This document shows positions 1 to 10,300 of a stretch of 64,000 nucleotides of DNA, one piece after another. A program made the translations under genes and the position numbers. This DNA is from Candidatus Peribacteria bacterium. Its GTDB lineage: Bacteria; Patescibacteriota; Gracilibacteria; Peribacterales; Peribacteraceae. The DNA is taken from positions 23,664-87,663 of the forward strand of contig JAHFJP010000001.1 in assembly GCA_023245765.1 (NCBI GenBank), written 5' to 3'. Under the pieces are notes generated by a model. It was not told the origin of the DNA. It ran no database searches and saw only the letters and a list, made by a program, of their open reading frames with translations. Numbering within the stretch: position 1 is the stretch's first letter; every line of letters starts with the position of its first letter.

Positions 1-323
1 ACAACGCATGATGTCACTCCTGGAGCACCTGTGTCGCCTTTTAACCCCTGCAGTCCCGTTGCCCCCGTTCCACCCTTCGGTCCTACCGGCCCCTGCTGAC
101 CTTGAGGTCCCTGTGGTCCTTGCGGTCCTGGTATGAGTTGAATGCTATCGATGCGTTCCCGAAGATCGCAGACGAATGCGGTGATTCCTATCTGCTTTTT
201 CTTCGTGCAGTTCTGGTCAAAAAACTTTTGCGCATCAGATGCATAGTGATTCGCGAGCGCGACTCCTGAAACGAGAAACAGACAGATTCCCACGCCCCAT
301 GAAACGTACGTACGCGTTGTCAT
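1..323 (-). CDS. Exported collagen-like (Gly-X-Y repeat) protein, C-terminus cut by window edge
   Basis: Manual minus-strand translation from ATG at 323: MTTRTYVSWGVGICLFLVSGVALANHYASDAQKFFDQNC... followed by IPGPQGPQGPQGQQGPVGPKGGTGATGLQGLKGDTGAPGVT. Signal-peptide-like N-terminus plus Gly-X-Y repeats. Absent from the ORF track because it has no stop inside the window. Confidence 0.8.
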   Translation of the reverse strand, partial: MTTRTYVSWGVGICLFLVSGVALANHYASDAQKFFDQNCTKKKQIGITAFVCDLRERIDSIQLIPGPQGPQGPQGQQGPVGPKGGTGATGLQGLKGDTGAPGVTSCV

Positions 324-408
324 GACAACTAGACTGGACGTGGACAATATGGATGTCAATTGTCTCATTGAGAGACCTGCACAAAGTTGCTACCGTATGC
401 GGGTTCTC

Positions 409-485
409 GGGTCAGTAGCTCAGTCTGGTAGAGCAGTTGCCTCTTAAGCAATTGGCCGTGGGTTCAAATCCCACCTGACCCACCA
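409..485 (+). tRNA. tRNA-Lys (anticodon CTT), CCA encoded
   Basis: Acceptor GGGTCAG/CTGACCC, anticodon stem GTTGC/GCAAT with loop CTCTTAA, T-arm GTGGGTTCAAATCCCAC, terminal ACCA. Confidence 0.95.
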
Positions 486-541
486 TCCGGCTTCGCCCTG
501 CGGGGCTACGCCGAGATAGGTGAAGATTCCAGGCTAGCCAT

Positions 542-1051
542 ATGAAACGTCTGTCATTACTTTTCATCGCACTGACGATCTGCGCCTGCGTTCCATCGAA
601 GGAAGTACATCAGATGGAATATGGCTCAGGAATCGCTGTTGTTGATTCGTCGAATGTGTGGACGTACAAGATTGATGGAGTATCGACGGGCGTCCATCCG
701 TATCCATTCGATAATGGTCCTGACTATTTTGAAGAAGGACTTGCTCGTTTTGTGAAGAACAACAAATTCGGATTCTTTGATACGAAGGCAAGAATTGTCG
801 TTCCGGCAACGTACGACTTTGCTACACCATTCAAAGAAGGCCGTGCAGTAGTATGCAATGGATGCAAGCCATACACAGAAGGAGAATATATTTTGTACAA
901 GGGTGGCAAGTGGGGCTTTATTGATACCGCAGGCAAGGTCATCATTCCTCTACAATACGACAGCGCAGAAATGTTTCAGGGTGGTCGAGCGGTGGTCGTC
1001 CTTGATGGGAAAACGATGACGATTGATACGCGAGGAGTTGTCCAGAAATAA
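542..1051 (+). CDS. WG-repeat (KWG-like) lipoprotein
   Basis: Lipobox-like MKRLSLLFIALTICAC; repeats NNKFGFFDTKARIVVPATYDFATPFKEGRAVV and GGKWGFIDTAGKVIIPLQYDSAEMFQGGRAVV. Confidence 0.8.
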   Translation: MKRLSLLFIALTICACVPSKEVHQMEYGSGIAVVDSSNVWTYKIDGVSTGVHPYPFDNGPDYFEEGLARFVKNNKFGFFDTKARIVVPATYDFATPFKEGRAVVCNGCKPYTEGEYILYKGGKWGFIDTAGKVIIPLQYDSAEMFQGGRAVVVLDGKTMTIDTRGVVQK

Positions 1052-1283
1052 GACCAGAGCCGATTTGGCGTGTATATACGCAATTGTCGAAATTTTGACA
1101 GAAAAAGCAGCAGACGTTCGGCAGAAAATAGAAGGACTCGGTTTGAAGATTACTGAGGAGCAGGACAGTGATTATTAGTTCAAAGAGTTACGCCGCATGT
1201 ACGTCCTGATGACAGGAGTGCCAAGTCGCACTCATTTCGCTGAACGCGGAGAAGCGCGAGCGTGGGCCCGTGCACCCGACCCA

Positions 1284-1550
1284 CTATTCGTCCGATTGGT
1301 CATTCACCACTTTGTTCACAATCTCCAAGCCGTAGTGTTTTTTTAGGACATCTTCGACAAGAGTGGAGAAGCTTTCACTCATGACTCTCACTTCCCAGGT
1401 GCCATCGTCACGTTGAATCGGTGTTCCTTCGGGTGCGCAGAACATTGCGCCAAGCCGATTGACGTGCTGATCCACTCGTTTCATTGCCTCGGGAGTCGTG
1501 TAGCCGTTTCCTTCGGGCGCCTTCACATAGAGTTGAACCCATTTATCCAT
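1284..1550 (-). CDS. Hypothetical protein (88 aa)
   Basis: Open frame in a gene-sized gap; no recognised family. Confidence 0.5.
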   Translation of the reverse strand: MDKWVQLYVKAPEGNGYTTPEAMKRVDQHVNRLGAMFCAPEGTPIQRDDGTWEVRVMSESFSTLVEDVLKKHYGLEIVNKVVNDQSDE

Positions 1551-1575
1551 AAGAAATTTGTGGAAATTGTATACG

Positions 1576-2115
1576 TTATCTGCTTTTTTTAAAATGCCCT
1601 ATTCTCACTGCTTCCCGAACTGAAAATAAGGCAAAGAACACATTGAGCCAGAAGAAGATCCAGGTCGCGCTCAGGTAGCTGAAGGCGGCGATCAGGATGC
1701 TCCCGGCAATCAGGGCAATCTCACGCTTGACCGTGCCGCCTTTGAGTTCGTAGCCCAGCGCAATCCCGACGAGGCCGAGGATGAAGATCAGCGTCTCGGA
1801 TCCTTGGGAGAGAGAGAAGGACCAGATGATCAAGCCGAGTGCGGCAACAATCGTCACCGTCGAGTCGATCCGGTCGTCGATGTCGAGCATCATGAAGACA
1901 CTGCTGAGGATCACCAGCGCCTGCAGGAAGATGAAGAAGATCGGCCCGCCGGCGAGGTAGTTGAGGGTCGAATACGCGGCCATGAAGGCCGCTCCTATTG
2001 CAAAACACCAGTTCTTCGTTGACTGGTAGGGATGCTTTGCGCGGTGGTCCGGGAGGGCGGATCCGGTGACGAGGATCAATGAGCCGACGAGACCGAGGAG
2101 GAACGTTGGTGTCAT
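1576..2115 (-). CDS. Polytopic membrane protein, unknown function
   Basis: Several hydrophobic segments; 4-nt overlap with the next minus-strand gene. Confidence 0.7.
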   Translation of the reverse strand: MTPTFLLGLVGSLILVTGSALPDHRAKHPYQSTKNWCFAIGAAFMAAYSTLNYLAGGPIFFIFLQALVILSSVFMMLDIDDRIDSTVTIVAALGLIIWSFSLSQGSETLIFILGLVGIALGYELKGGTVKREIALIAGSILIAAFSYLSATWIFFWLNVFFALFSVREAVRIGHFKKSR

Positions 2116-2702
2116 GAGAGGGCTTCCATGCCGTTGCGCTGTATCGTCTTCCAGTCAAACGGCAGTTTGTAGGTTTCCATGGACCGGACGAGTGCGGCAA
2201 AGCACTGCCAGGCGTTTGGGCTCTCATAGAGGAATGCGTTGCCCGACTCCTGCACCGGGTCGTAGTTTTCGAGCAGCGGACAGGGGAGCGAGACGGGGAC
2301 GATGCCTGCGCTCAGACAGAGCGCCAGTTCCTTCATGGTGCGCGGGTCGCTCAAAAAAAGCGCCACATCGCAGGCGGTGTACATCGAGCGCAGGCCGTCA
2401 TCGGTATCGGGCATAATGTGGACGCGGTGACGGTGTTCTTTGCTGAGCTTGGTAAAGAGCGATCCGTACGACGCCGAGCCTTTGCCGACGACGAGCAGTT
2501 CCAGAGGGAGTGTGAGCAGACCGGGGAGGAGTTCCTCGAACACCGTGCCGCCGAGCTTTTCGCTCATCCCCGCGGGGAGGCAGACCATCGGCCGCTTGGG
2601 TTCTGCCGGCCAGCCAAAACTCTCCTGCAATTGTGCTTTGCTTTGCTGCTTCAGATCGAGCATTCCCGATGGTCGTTTTTGGCTCTGCATAGGCAGTTGC
2701 AT
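2112..2702 (-). CDS. Glycosyltransferase domain resembling only the C-terminal half of glycogen/starch synthase (GT5-like)
   Basis: LQESFGWPAE..., ELLVVGKGSASYGSLFTKLS, DTDDGLRSMYTACDVALFLSDPRTMKELALCLSAGIVPVSLP, GNAFLYES, W..IQRNGMEALS follow the order of GT5 C-terminal motifs. Confidence 0.55.
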   Translation of the reverse strand: MQLPMQSQKRPSGMLDLKQQSKAQLQESFGWPAEPKRPMVCLPAGMSEKLGGTVFEELLPGLLTLPLELLVVGKGSASYGSLFTKLSKEHRHRVHIMPDTDDGLRSMYTACDVALFLSDPRTMKELALCLSAGIVPVSLPCPLLENYDPVQESGNAFLYESPNAWQCFAALVRSMETYKLPFDWKTIQRNGMEALS

Positions 2703-2802
2703 GATGTTTGTGGTATCTCGTCAGTATAGCGGAAAAGCGTGTTTTTTGGGAGGGGGATGATGTTGATTATTCTTTACATTGGGATCTGATAGTCTGCTCA
2801 CC

Positions 2803-3762
2803 ATGGATCACTTGGTATTGGTCGATGGGCATCACCTTATGTACCGCGCATTCTATGCGATTCCTGCGACCCTGAAGACCTCAAAAGGGGAGCAGACGAA
2901 CGCCGTGTATGGGGTGGCGTCGATGCTGCTGGCGCTCCTCAAGGCCGAAGAACCGAGCCATCTTCTCTTCTGTTTCGATGCGGGGGAGGAGACCTTCCGG
3001 CATCAGGAGAACGCGACATATAAGGAGGGGAGAGCCGAGACGCCGGATGAGTTCTACCTCCAGATTCCGCGGATTCTGGAACTGATCGAAAGCTTCCCGG
3101 TCCAGCATCTCTCGGATCCCAAGTATGAGGCCGATGACCTGCTCTGTGCCTATGCGAAGGCCGGCGAAGCTGTAGGGATGCGTGTCACGATCGTCACAGG
3201 AGACCGGGATGCGTTTCAGCTGGCGACGGATAAGATCCGTATTGCCATTCCCCACAAGGGCTACCAGGCCCCCGAATATCTTGGTCCACAGCAGATTTTG
3301 GCCAAGTACGGCGTTCGGCCCGACCAGATTGCTGCGTATAAAGGGATCAGCGGCGATGCGTCGGATAACCTCCCCGGGGTCAAAGGAATCGGCCCCAAAG
3401 GTGCCGCGACCCTCCTCCAAAAGTACGACACACTCCAGGGAGTCTATGAGCATCTGGAGGAGATCAAAGGGTCCATGAAGGAGAAGTTGGCGCGTGACCG
3501 CGATCAGGCATTCTTCTGCGAGCGCATGGCCACACTCGTGTGCGACTTTCCGCTCGCGATCCCTCTTGAGACATTGGTGCTGCGTACGATTGCGACTGGT
3601 CGTGCCCAGACGTTCCTCCGGGATCTCGAATTCAATTCCCTCGGCAAGCGTCTGCAGGCGCTCTGCGAGACACCCTACGGCCGGGAGCATTTCGTGTGGG
3701 AAGGGGAGATGACGTCACAGAAAAAAATTGTAAAAGCGGAGGATCAGATGGCACTCTTTTAA
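2803..3762 (+). CDS. Standalone 5'-3' exonuclease (Pol I N-terminal domain-like)
   Basis: MDHLVLVDGHHLMYRAFYAIP...GEQTNAVYGVASMLL, KYEADDLLCAYA, VTGDRDAFQLAT, GISGDASDNLPGVKGIGPKGAATLLQKY. Confidence 0.9.
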   Translation: MDHLVLVDGHHLMYRAFYAIPATLKTSKGEQTNAVYGVASMLLALLKAEEPSHLLFCFDAGEETFRHQENATYKEGRAETPDEFYLQIPRILELIESFPVQHLSDPKYEADDLLCAYAKAGEAVGMRVTIVTGDRDAFQLATDKIRIAIPHKGYQAPEYLGPQQILAKYGVRPDQIAAYKGISGDASDNLPGVKGIGPKGAATLLQKYDTLQGVYEHLEEIKGSMKEKLARDRDQAFFCERMATLVCDFPLAIPLETLVLRTIATGRAQTFLRDLEFNSLGKRLQALCETPYGREHFVWEGEMTSQKKIVKAEDQMALF

Positions 3763-3773
3763 AACCCTCACCC

Positions 3774-3832
3774 GCCCCGCACCCTTGCGAAGCAAGGTGC
3801 GGGGCACCCTCTCCCACTGCGGTGGGAGAGGG
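3774..3832. repeat. Two adjacent hairpins (REP-like or terminator) after the exonuclease gene
   Basis: GCCCCGCACCCTTGC-GAA-GCAAGGTGCGGGGC (near perfect) and CCCTCTCCCAC-TGCG-GTGGGAGAGGG (perfect). Confidence 0.75.
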
Positions 3833-4141
3833 AGTGAATCCATGAGTGATTTTTTTCGATGAATGAAGACGAAAGAATGAGTACAATCTGTATTCAGCAT
3901 ATTTTAGTCATTTTTAGCATGAACTAATTTTTTATACTTTCATGTCCTCTAGCGGAAAAACATAGGTAAATTTTGTATTCACTTCATCAATGTCTGAATA
4001 CCAAAGGTAGTCGGTTTGAGGTTGCACACGGTCTTTCCGGCACATTAGACTGATCTCCGTTCTCCTGATTGTAAGGAGATGCGTGCCATGGATTTCCCCT
4101 TCGGTACGCCACAATTTTCATCTCCTTCATCTGTCCTGTTT

Positions 4142-5377
4142 ATGCCGAAAGAACGTGTCGTCGCCAGTCTAGATATCGGATCTGCCAAGATCCGCACTGT
4201 TATCGCCGTGGTCGATGGTGGCGACGGAGAGAGACGGACACCGAACGTCATCGGGGTCGGCATCAGTCCGTCACTCGGTATGCGCAAGGGGCATGTGATC
4301 GACGTGGAGGAACTCATCCATAACATCATTTCATCATTGGAAGATGCCGAGCGGATGGCGGGCGTACCGGTCAATCATGTCTTCGTCGGCATGAGCGGCA
4401 GCCACATTGAGGCGTTCGACAGCAGGGGCGTGATCGCGATCTCCGGATCCGAAATCACGATGGAGGATATCGGCCGCGTGCTCGATGCCGCCCAGGCCGT
4501 CTCGATCCCCCAGAACCGCCGCATCCTTCATATTGAACCAAAGGCATATGCCGTCGACGAGCAGAAGGGCATCAAGAACCCGCTCGGCATGACCGGCATC
4601 CGGCTCGAAGTCGAAGCGCACATCATCACCGGCCAGGTGCAGCATGTGAAGAATGTGGAAAAATGCATCGACCAGGCGGGCGTCGATATCGACGCGCTCG
4701 TCCCGGCAACCATTGCCGCTGCGGAGGCGACCCTCACCAAGCGTCAGAAGGAACTCGGCGTTGTCGTCATCGATATCGGCGCGGGCTGCACGAGCATCGC
4801 CGTCTTCGAGGAGGGGACGATCCTCCACTCCGTCTGCTTGCCTATTGCCGGCGAGAGCGTCACGAGCGATGTCGCGATCGGGCTGCGCACCTCCATTGAT
4901 ACCGCTGAGAAGATTAAGATCGAGTACGGATCGGTGCTGCCGGGAGAAATGAGCGAGCGCGAGATGATCGATCTCTCGTCGGTCAGCAAGGTCGACACCC
5001 AGACTGTCTCCAAGAAATACATGGCCGAGATCATGCAGGCGCGGTACTTCGAGATCTTCTCCCTTATTAAGGCGGAGCTCACCCGCATCGGCCGCAGCGG
5101 CATGCTCCCGGCTGGAGCGATCCTCACCGGTGGCGCCGTCAAAGCACCCGGTGTGCTCGATCTCGCGCGCGATGTCCTCGGACTGCCCGTGCAGATGGGC
5201 TTCCCGGTGGATATCGGCGGCGTCATCGAGAAGGTCGATGATCCCGCCTACGCCACGGCACTCGGCACCCTCGTCTGGGGCGTCCGGGAAGATGAGCAGG
5301 GCGGGTTCCGTGCCAACTTCCAAATGAAACGCGCTCTTGCCAGTGCTGGGTCCTGGATTCGTAGTCTCTTCCCCTGA
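4142..5377 (+). CDS. ftsA: Cell division protein FtsA
   Basis: MPKERVVASLDIGSAKIRTVIAVVDGG; GVVVIDIGAGCTSIAVFEEGTI; AGAILTGGAVKAPGVLDLARDVLGLPVQMG. Confidence 0.95.
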   Translation: MPKERVVASLDIGSAKIRTVIAVVDGGDGERRTPNVIGVGISPSLGMRKGHVIDVEELIHNIISSLEDAERMAGVPVNHVFVGMSGSHIEAFDSRGVIAISGSEITMEDIGRVLDAAQAVSIPQNRRILHIEPKAYAVDEQKGIKNPLGMTGIRLEVEAHIITGQVQHVKNVEKCIDQAGVDIDALVPATIAAAEATLTKRQKELGVVVIDIGAGCTSIAVFEEGTILHSVCLPIAGESVTSDVAIGLRTSIDTAEKIKIEYGSVLPGEMSEREMIDLSSVSKVDTQTVSKKYMAEIMQARYFEIFSLIKAELTRIGRSGMLPAGAILTGGAVKAPGVLDLARDVLGLPVQMGFPVDIGGVIEKVDDPAYATALGTLVWGVREDEQGGFRANFQMKRALASAGSWIRSLFP

Positions 5378-5403
5378 ACCACTCGCTTCGCTCGGGTTCA
5401 GGG
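5372..5403. repeat. Modular palindromic repeat overlapping the ftsA stop codon
   Basis: CCCTGAACC-ACTCGCTTCGCTCG-GGTTCAGGG. Confidence 0.75.
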
Positions 5404-5452
5404 CAAGCCATTCGGTTTCCTTCCTCTCCTCTAGCGTTTTCCCCTCCATTCT

Positions 5453-6709
5453 ATGTCTGATACATTCCGTTCTATTTTCTCCCGCGGCGGTACTGGTGCA
5501 TCCGGTTCCGGAACCGGTGGGACGCAGGGCGACGACACGACGGGTGGCCGCGAGGTTCGCCCCGACATGATCCCCGGAGCCACGATCCGCGTGCTCGGCG
5601 CGGGTGGCGGCGGCGGCAACGCCGTCAAGCGCATGGTGGAGGGCAAGCTCCAGGGCGTGGAGTTCATTGCCGTCAATACCGACGCGCAGGCGCTCTACCA
5701 TAACCCTGCGGCAAAGAAGATCACGATCGGCCGCGGCACGACGCGCGGTCTCGGTGCAGGCTCGAACCCCGAAATGGGTAAGCGCGCTGCGGAGGAGAGT
5801 TTGGAGGAGATCAAAGCCGCACTCGAAGGCACCGACATGCTCTTCATCACCGCCGGGCTCGGCGGAGGCACCGGCACGGGCGGTATCGTCCCCATTGCCG
5901 AGGCGGCCCGCAGCATGGGCATCCTGACGGTCGCGGTCGTCACCCGGCCGTTCAGCTTTGAAGGCTTCAAGCGGAAGAAGCAGGCCGACGAGGCGCTTGA
6001 GGCGCTCAAGGGCAAGGTGGATACGCTGATTACGATCCCGAACGACAAGATTCTTTCACTGATCGACAAAACCACGCCGCTCACCGAGGCCTTCCAGGTG
6101 GTCGACGAAGTGCTCAAGCACGCGATCGAGGGCATCTCTTCGCTCATCACTGTGCACGGACTTGTGAACGTCGACTTCGCGGACGTCAAAACGATCATGC
6201 AGGACGCCGGTACGGCTCTGATGGGCATCGGCTACGGTACGGGCGATAGCCGCGCCTCAGAGGCCGCGCGCGCCGCTGTGGATAGCCCATTGCTCGAGGC
6301 GAGCATCCACGGAGCGCAGGGCATTCTCTTCAACATCACCGGTGGCAACGACCTCAGCATGTTCGAAGTCGACGAAGCCGCCCGCATCATCACGGAGGCT
6401 GCCGCGCCGGAAGCCAACATCATCTTTGGCGCCGTCATCGACGAGCAGTTCACCGGTCAGGTCAAAGTGACCGTCATCGCGACGGGCTTCGACGACCAGA
6501 CGACCTCTGCCGCGCAGATGGCCAGCCCTGCCGCGCGCATCCTCAAGAGCAACTTCGGCCGCACGATCCTGCCTTCCGCCGCAACGACCGAGAAGACCGA
6601 CGGCCGCCGCGAGGCGGTCACGGACGCGACGCTCAAGTCCACCGCGATGGATCTGAACATGGAAGAGCTCGAAGTACCGGCGTTTATGCGGAAGCCGTTG
6701 TCGAAATGA
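5453..6709 (+). CDS. ftsZ: Cell division protein FtsZ
   Basis: GAGGGGGNAVKRM, GLGGGTGTGGIVPIAEAA, C-terminal peptide LEVPAFMRK. Confidence 0.97.
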   Translation: MSDTFRSIFSRGGTGASGSGTGGTQGDDTTGGREVRPDMIPGATIRVLGAGGGGGNAVKRMVEGKLQGVEFIAVNTDAQALYHNPAAKKITIGRGTTRGLGAGSNPEMGKRAAEESLEEIKAALEGTDMLFITAGLGGGTGTGGIVPIAEAARSMGILTVAVVTRPFSFEGFKRKKQADEALEALKGKVDTLITIPNDKILSLIDKTTPLTEAFQVVDEVLKHAIEGISSLITVHGLVNVDFADVKTIMQDAGTALMGIGYGTGDSRASEAARAAVDSPLLEASIHGAQGILFNITGGNDLSMFEVDEAARIITEAAAPEANIIFGAVIDEQFTGQVKVTVIATGFDDQTTSAAQMASPAARILKSNFGRTILPSAATTEKTDGRREAVTDATLKSTAMDLNMEELEVPAFMRKPLSK

Positions 6710-6710
6710 G

Positions 6711-6852
6711 GAGGGGACCGATGGGATCGACGTGACCGAGGGGACCAACGTGCATCAGCGAGAAACCGGGACCGGGGATCCCGGCTTCTCTGTAGGGAAA
6801 ATTCGGGAGATACCTCGGTCCCGTCGGTTCCCTCGGTGCCTTCGGTCCCTTT
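6711..6852. repeat. Inverted-arm short tandem repeat element A (9-bp period)
   Basis: Left arm 6711-6752 (ggaccgatg ggatcgacg tgaccgagg ggaccaacg); right arm 6812-6851 (ctcggtccc gtcggttcc ctcggtgcc ttcggtccc), opposite orientation. Confidence 0.85.
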
Positions 6853-7291
6853 AATGCGTCCCCGTACTCCCAAACCCCCCCCTTGTCTCCTTTCCATGAT
6901 CATCCACTTCGCTCCACTGCGCCTTCTCCACCTTCACGAATACCCCCTGCGCGATGCGTTCCCCGCGTTCGACGGTGACCGGCGCATCGCTGATGTTCTG
7001 GACCTGCACGAGCAGTTCATCCTTTGCTCCGTGGTAGTCGCAGTCGATGACGCCGATCGAATGCGGACAGACGAGCGCCTTTTTCCGCGGGAGCGACGAG
7101 CGGGGGATGATGAGCAGCGCGTAGCCCTCCGGGACCTTCACGATCACGTTTCCGGGCACCAGAGCGATCTTTCCAGGCTCGATGACGGTGGTCTCCCGCG
7201 TGATCAGGTCAAAGCCGACCGCTCCCGCTGATTCATATTTGGGGAGGGGCAGTGACGGGTCGACGCGTTGAAGAGAGACAAGCATCGTCAC
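6851..7291 (-). CDS. dut: dUTP diphosphatase
   Basis: SAGAVGFDL, IIPRSSLPRKKALVCPHSIGVIDCDYHG, GERIAQGVF (trimeric dUTPase motifs). Confidence 0.92.
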   Translation of the reverse strand: MTMLVSLQRVDPSLPLPKYESAGAVGFDLITRETTVIEPGKIALVPGNVIVKVPEGYALLIIPRSSLPRKKALVCPHSIGVIDCDYHGAKDELLVQVQNISDAPVTVERGERIAQGVFVKVEKAQWSEVDDHGKETRGGFGSTGTH

Positions 7292-7319
7292 AGAGGATGC
7301 ACGCCTGAGCCTCTACCGT

Positions 7320-10300
7320 CTAGTGGTGCCCTCCCGAGGGTACCACCATGAGTTCTCTGCGAGCGACGTCGCGGGCTTCGACCGCTGCTTTCACGTTCTC
7401 CAAACTGACTTGCCCGCTGCTGCCGCCTTCATCGAAGAATCCGTTCGCGTAGTCCGGATTATCTGCACCACTCGACAGTTTGTAATCTTTTGTAAAGTCC
7501 ATGAGCACTTCCTTGAGCACGTGAAGATTCTGCGGGAGCACTTCTTTGAGCGCCTGGACGAACGCTGGTGTGCCGTCGAACAGCTTGCGTCCGACAGTTG
7601 CATCTTTCTTGTCGATCTTCTTGCCTGCTACCACATCTTTGTCGGTTGCAATGTAGTCGCCGAGCAATCTGATCGGTTGCTCCTTCTCGTAATAATCCTG
7701 TGGCTCCCCGTTCGGGCCTTCTCTGGTTTTCTTGCCGCCGTCTTTCATCTTGTTCTGGCTGAGGTAGGTCTGCCAGTGGGATGATTGCTCGATTTTGTCC
7801 TTCAATCTCGTGACGAGCTTGATGACGAACTTGTTCATGTTCTCGCGGTACTTGGCGATCGTGTGCACCCCATCGCTGGAAGGGGAGTGGCTTGCAAGCT
7901 GGCTCAAACTCAGGGTCGGACGCGTTTCCGTGTTGTACCCGCGTCGGGCGAGAATGTTATCGACGTCGACGTATGCACCGAGTGCATCGGCGAGAATGCT
8001 CGCGTCTTCGGGTGTAAAGCGCTCTTCGCCGTTTTCTTCCAGCTGCGCCAGACGGCCGAAGATCTTGAACTTGGAACTGTAGCCGCAGTAGAGGTTTTTG
8101 AGCCCTTCCGGCGACATCTTCTGGCGGCTTCCACTGATGACGTCGGCCATGCCGCGGACGGCGTTGAAGTCGAGTTGCGGGAGGAAGAGCGGCACGTCTT
8201 CGTGGTCGATCGTCTCGGAACTCGTCCGTGACGTGCCCTTGCTCAGACGTTCCTGGACGCCTTTGTTGCGGACGAGGTCGAGCTGGATCCAGAGCGTGGT
8301 CTTGGCGCCGGGCCGGAACGTGTCGACTCCATCTTTCGTTTCCCGCAGACGGTTGCGGAGGGCCTGCACTTCCGGCAGGGTGTTGTTCTTCTTGTAGAAG
8401 TAGTCGATGAAGGGGAACTGGTTGAGCACGCCGCCTTCCTCACCGGCGAGCGTGCGCAGGCGATCGATACTCAGGAGGCCGTCGGCGACGCCGCGGATGA
8501 GGTAGTAGAACTTCTGCTCCATGGTCATTTTACCGTTCTCAATGGCGTAGTGAATGATCTTTTCGAAGAGATGTGGCTTGATGTCCTCGGGCGGTGTGGT
8601 TCCGGTGTGGTGTTTTTCTTCGTACGTTTTCCATTCGTTCCAGAGGCGCAACTGCTTGTTGAGTTCGCCCTCCATGCCGCCGCGGAGGTTACTGAGCTGG
8701 TCGACCCACGGCGTGAAGTGCTCTTTGCCGCTCTTGGTCTGACTGTCGTTCTCGGAGCGCCAGTGGTAGTAGAGTTCTTTGTCGTTCCAGATGTAACTGA
8801 TGATTTTTCTCAGCCACGTATCGCGCAGCACATCACTGCGGAGGCACGGCCGTTCCGGCATGTTGTAGCCCGAAATCGCATTGAGCGTTGTCCATGTGCC
8901 GGTGTCGTTCCAGTCCATTTCGCCACGACTGCAGAGGAGAGCGATGATACCGCGAACGGCGTCTTTGTTCTTCGTGGAGTGCAAAAAATGCTGCAGCGTG
9001 TGGCTGTCCTCGTTCTTCATGCCGTCTTTCCATTTGTTGGCCGCCTCTTCCTCCGTGCCCGAGTAGCGCCGCTGATGGTACGCGTGGAGCCCCGTCAGGT
9101 ACTTGCCTGCGCCGGGAATCTGTTTGAGCAGACTGCTATCTTGTAATGGCTTGGTGATGGCGTAGCCGATGTCTTTGAGAACGGCATCCTGGCGGCGTTT
9201 GTAGATGTCCTTGATGTCTTCCCACGTGTCGTTCCACAGCCGCACGACGTCATTGATGCTCGCAAGCCGCACGCCGCCCGTGAGGGCTTCCCAGATGCCC
9301 ACATCGCGGGCCTGCTTGGTGGTATCGAGTCTCTGATTGTCGTAGTTGACCACCACTGTTTCGAGCTTCTCAGCATAGGCGATGAGCTTTTTGCAGCGCT
9401 CCTGTTGCTCGTGATCATCTTCCGGTGGTGTCTGAGGATCACGCCACTGAGACTTCTCGCGGAATATTTTTTCGAGTTCGTTGAATTCGTCTTCGCCGTC
9501 CTGGTACTTGTCCTTGAGTTCCACAAACAGATCCGGCGGAAAATCTGGCGGTTCGGTGTAGGCGTAGATGAACTGCTTCACATTGCGCAGCGCACGGTCG
9601 GTATCGTTGAGCATTTCGCGCATGTTGAAGATTTCTTTCTGCTTTGGTGCCGCATCGGCATCGACCGTCATGCGTCTGCGGGTCGCGCGGCGAATGGGTT
9701 GGTCCTGCACCCGTCCCACCCGGTTGAGCCGTCGTCTGAAATCTTTTTCGATCGGACCGCTCTTCATCGGTGCACGGGGCTTGCGTTCCATCAGATCGAA
9801 CAGTGACTGTTCTGCATCCGAGAATGGCCGAGCGATTCTGCCCGCTTTGTAATCGGCAAAGCGGATAAGCAGCTCTTCCATGAGTTCCTCCCGTTCGATG
9901 TTTGGTTCGAGGTGTTCTTCTCTGATCGCTTTGTACGAACCCCAGTCGAGAAGAGAAAGTGCCTGGTCAAACGTCTGTCCGCTTGGTGTCGATCGCGTGC
10001 TGAACTCGTCGAGGGTCCCCTGGATGAGCCTGGGGAACAGTCCGGTTCTTGTCCGGAGAATATCGAGAATGGCATGCGCACGCTCATGTTCGACTTCGGG
10101 TCCGTTGCGGTCGACGCCCGGACGAATGGCGATGATCGGTCGTGGCTGATGATTTGGGCGATACTCCGCGGGAACGTTTTCCGGCAGATCATTGACTTCC
10201 TGGATGTTGTTGCGGACGTCATTGAGCATTCGCACGCACTGTTCGATCTTCTCGACCTCTGTCCGCTCTGCGTAGAGCGACCGAAGTTTGCCGATCCCAC

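Noticed and set aside
3932-4114. 60-aa minus-strand ORF before ftsA
   Set aside because: Could be a gene remnant but no family, no clear RBS, and too short to support.
4334-5701. 455-aa minus-strand ORF
   Set aside because: Antisense to ftsA/ftsZ; typical shadow composition (His/Asp/Arg-rich).
6711-6852. Possible CRISPR array
   Set aside because: Repeat units are 8-9 bp, contiguous without spacers, and arranged in inverted arms; no 23-47 bp repeats with unique spacers and no cas genes.
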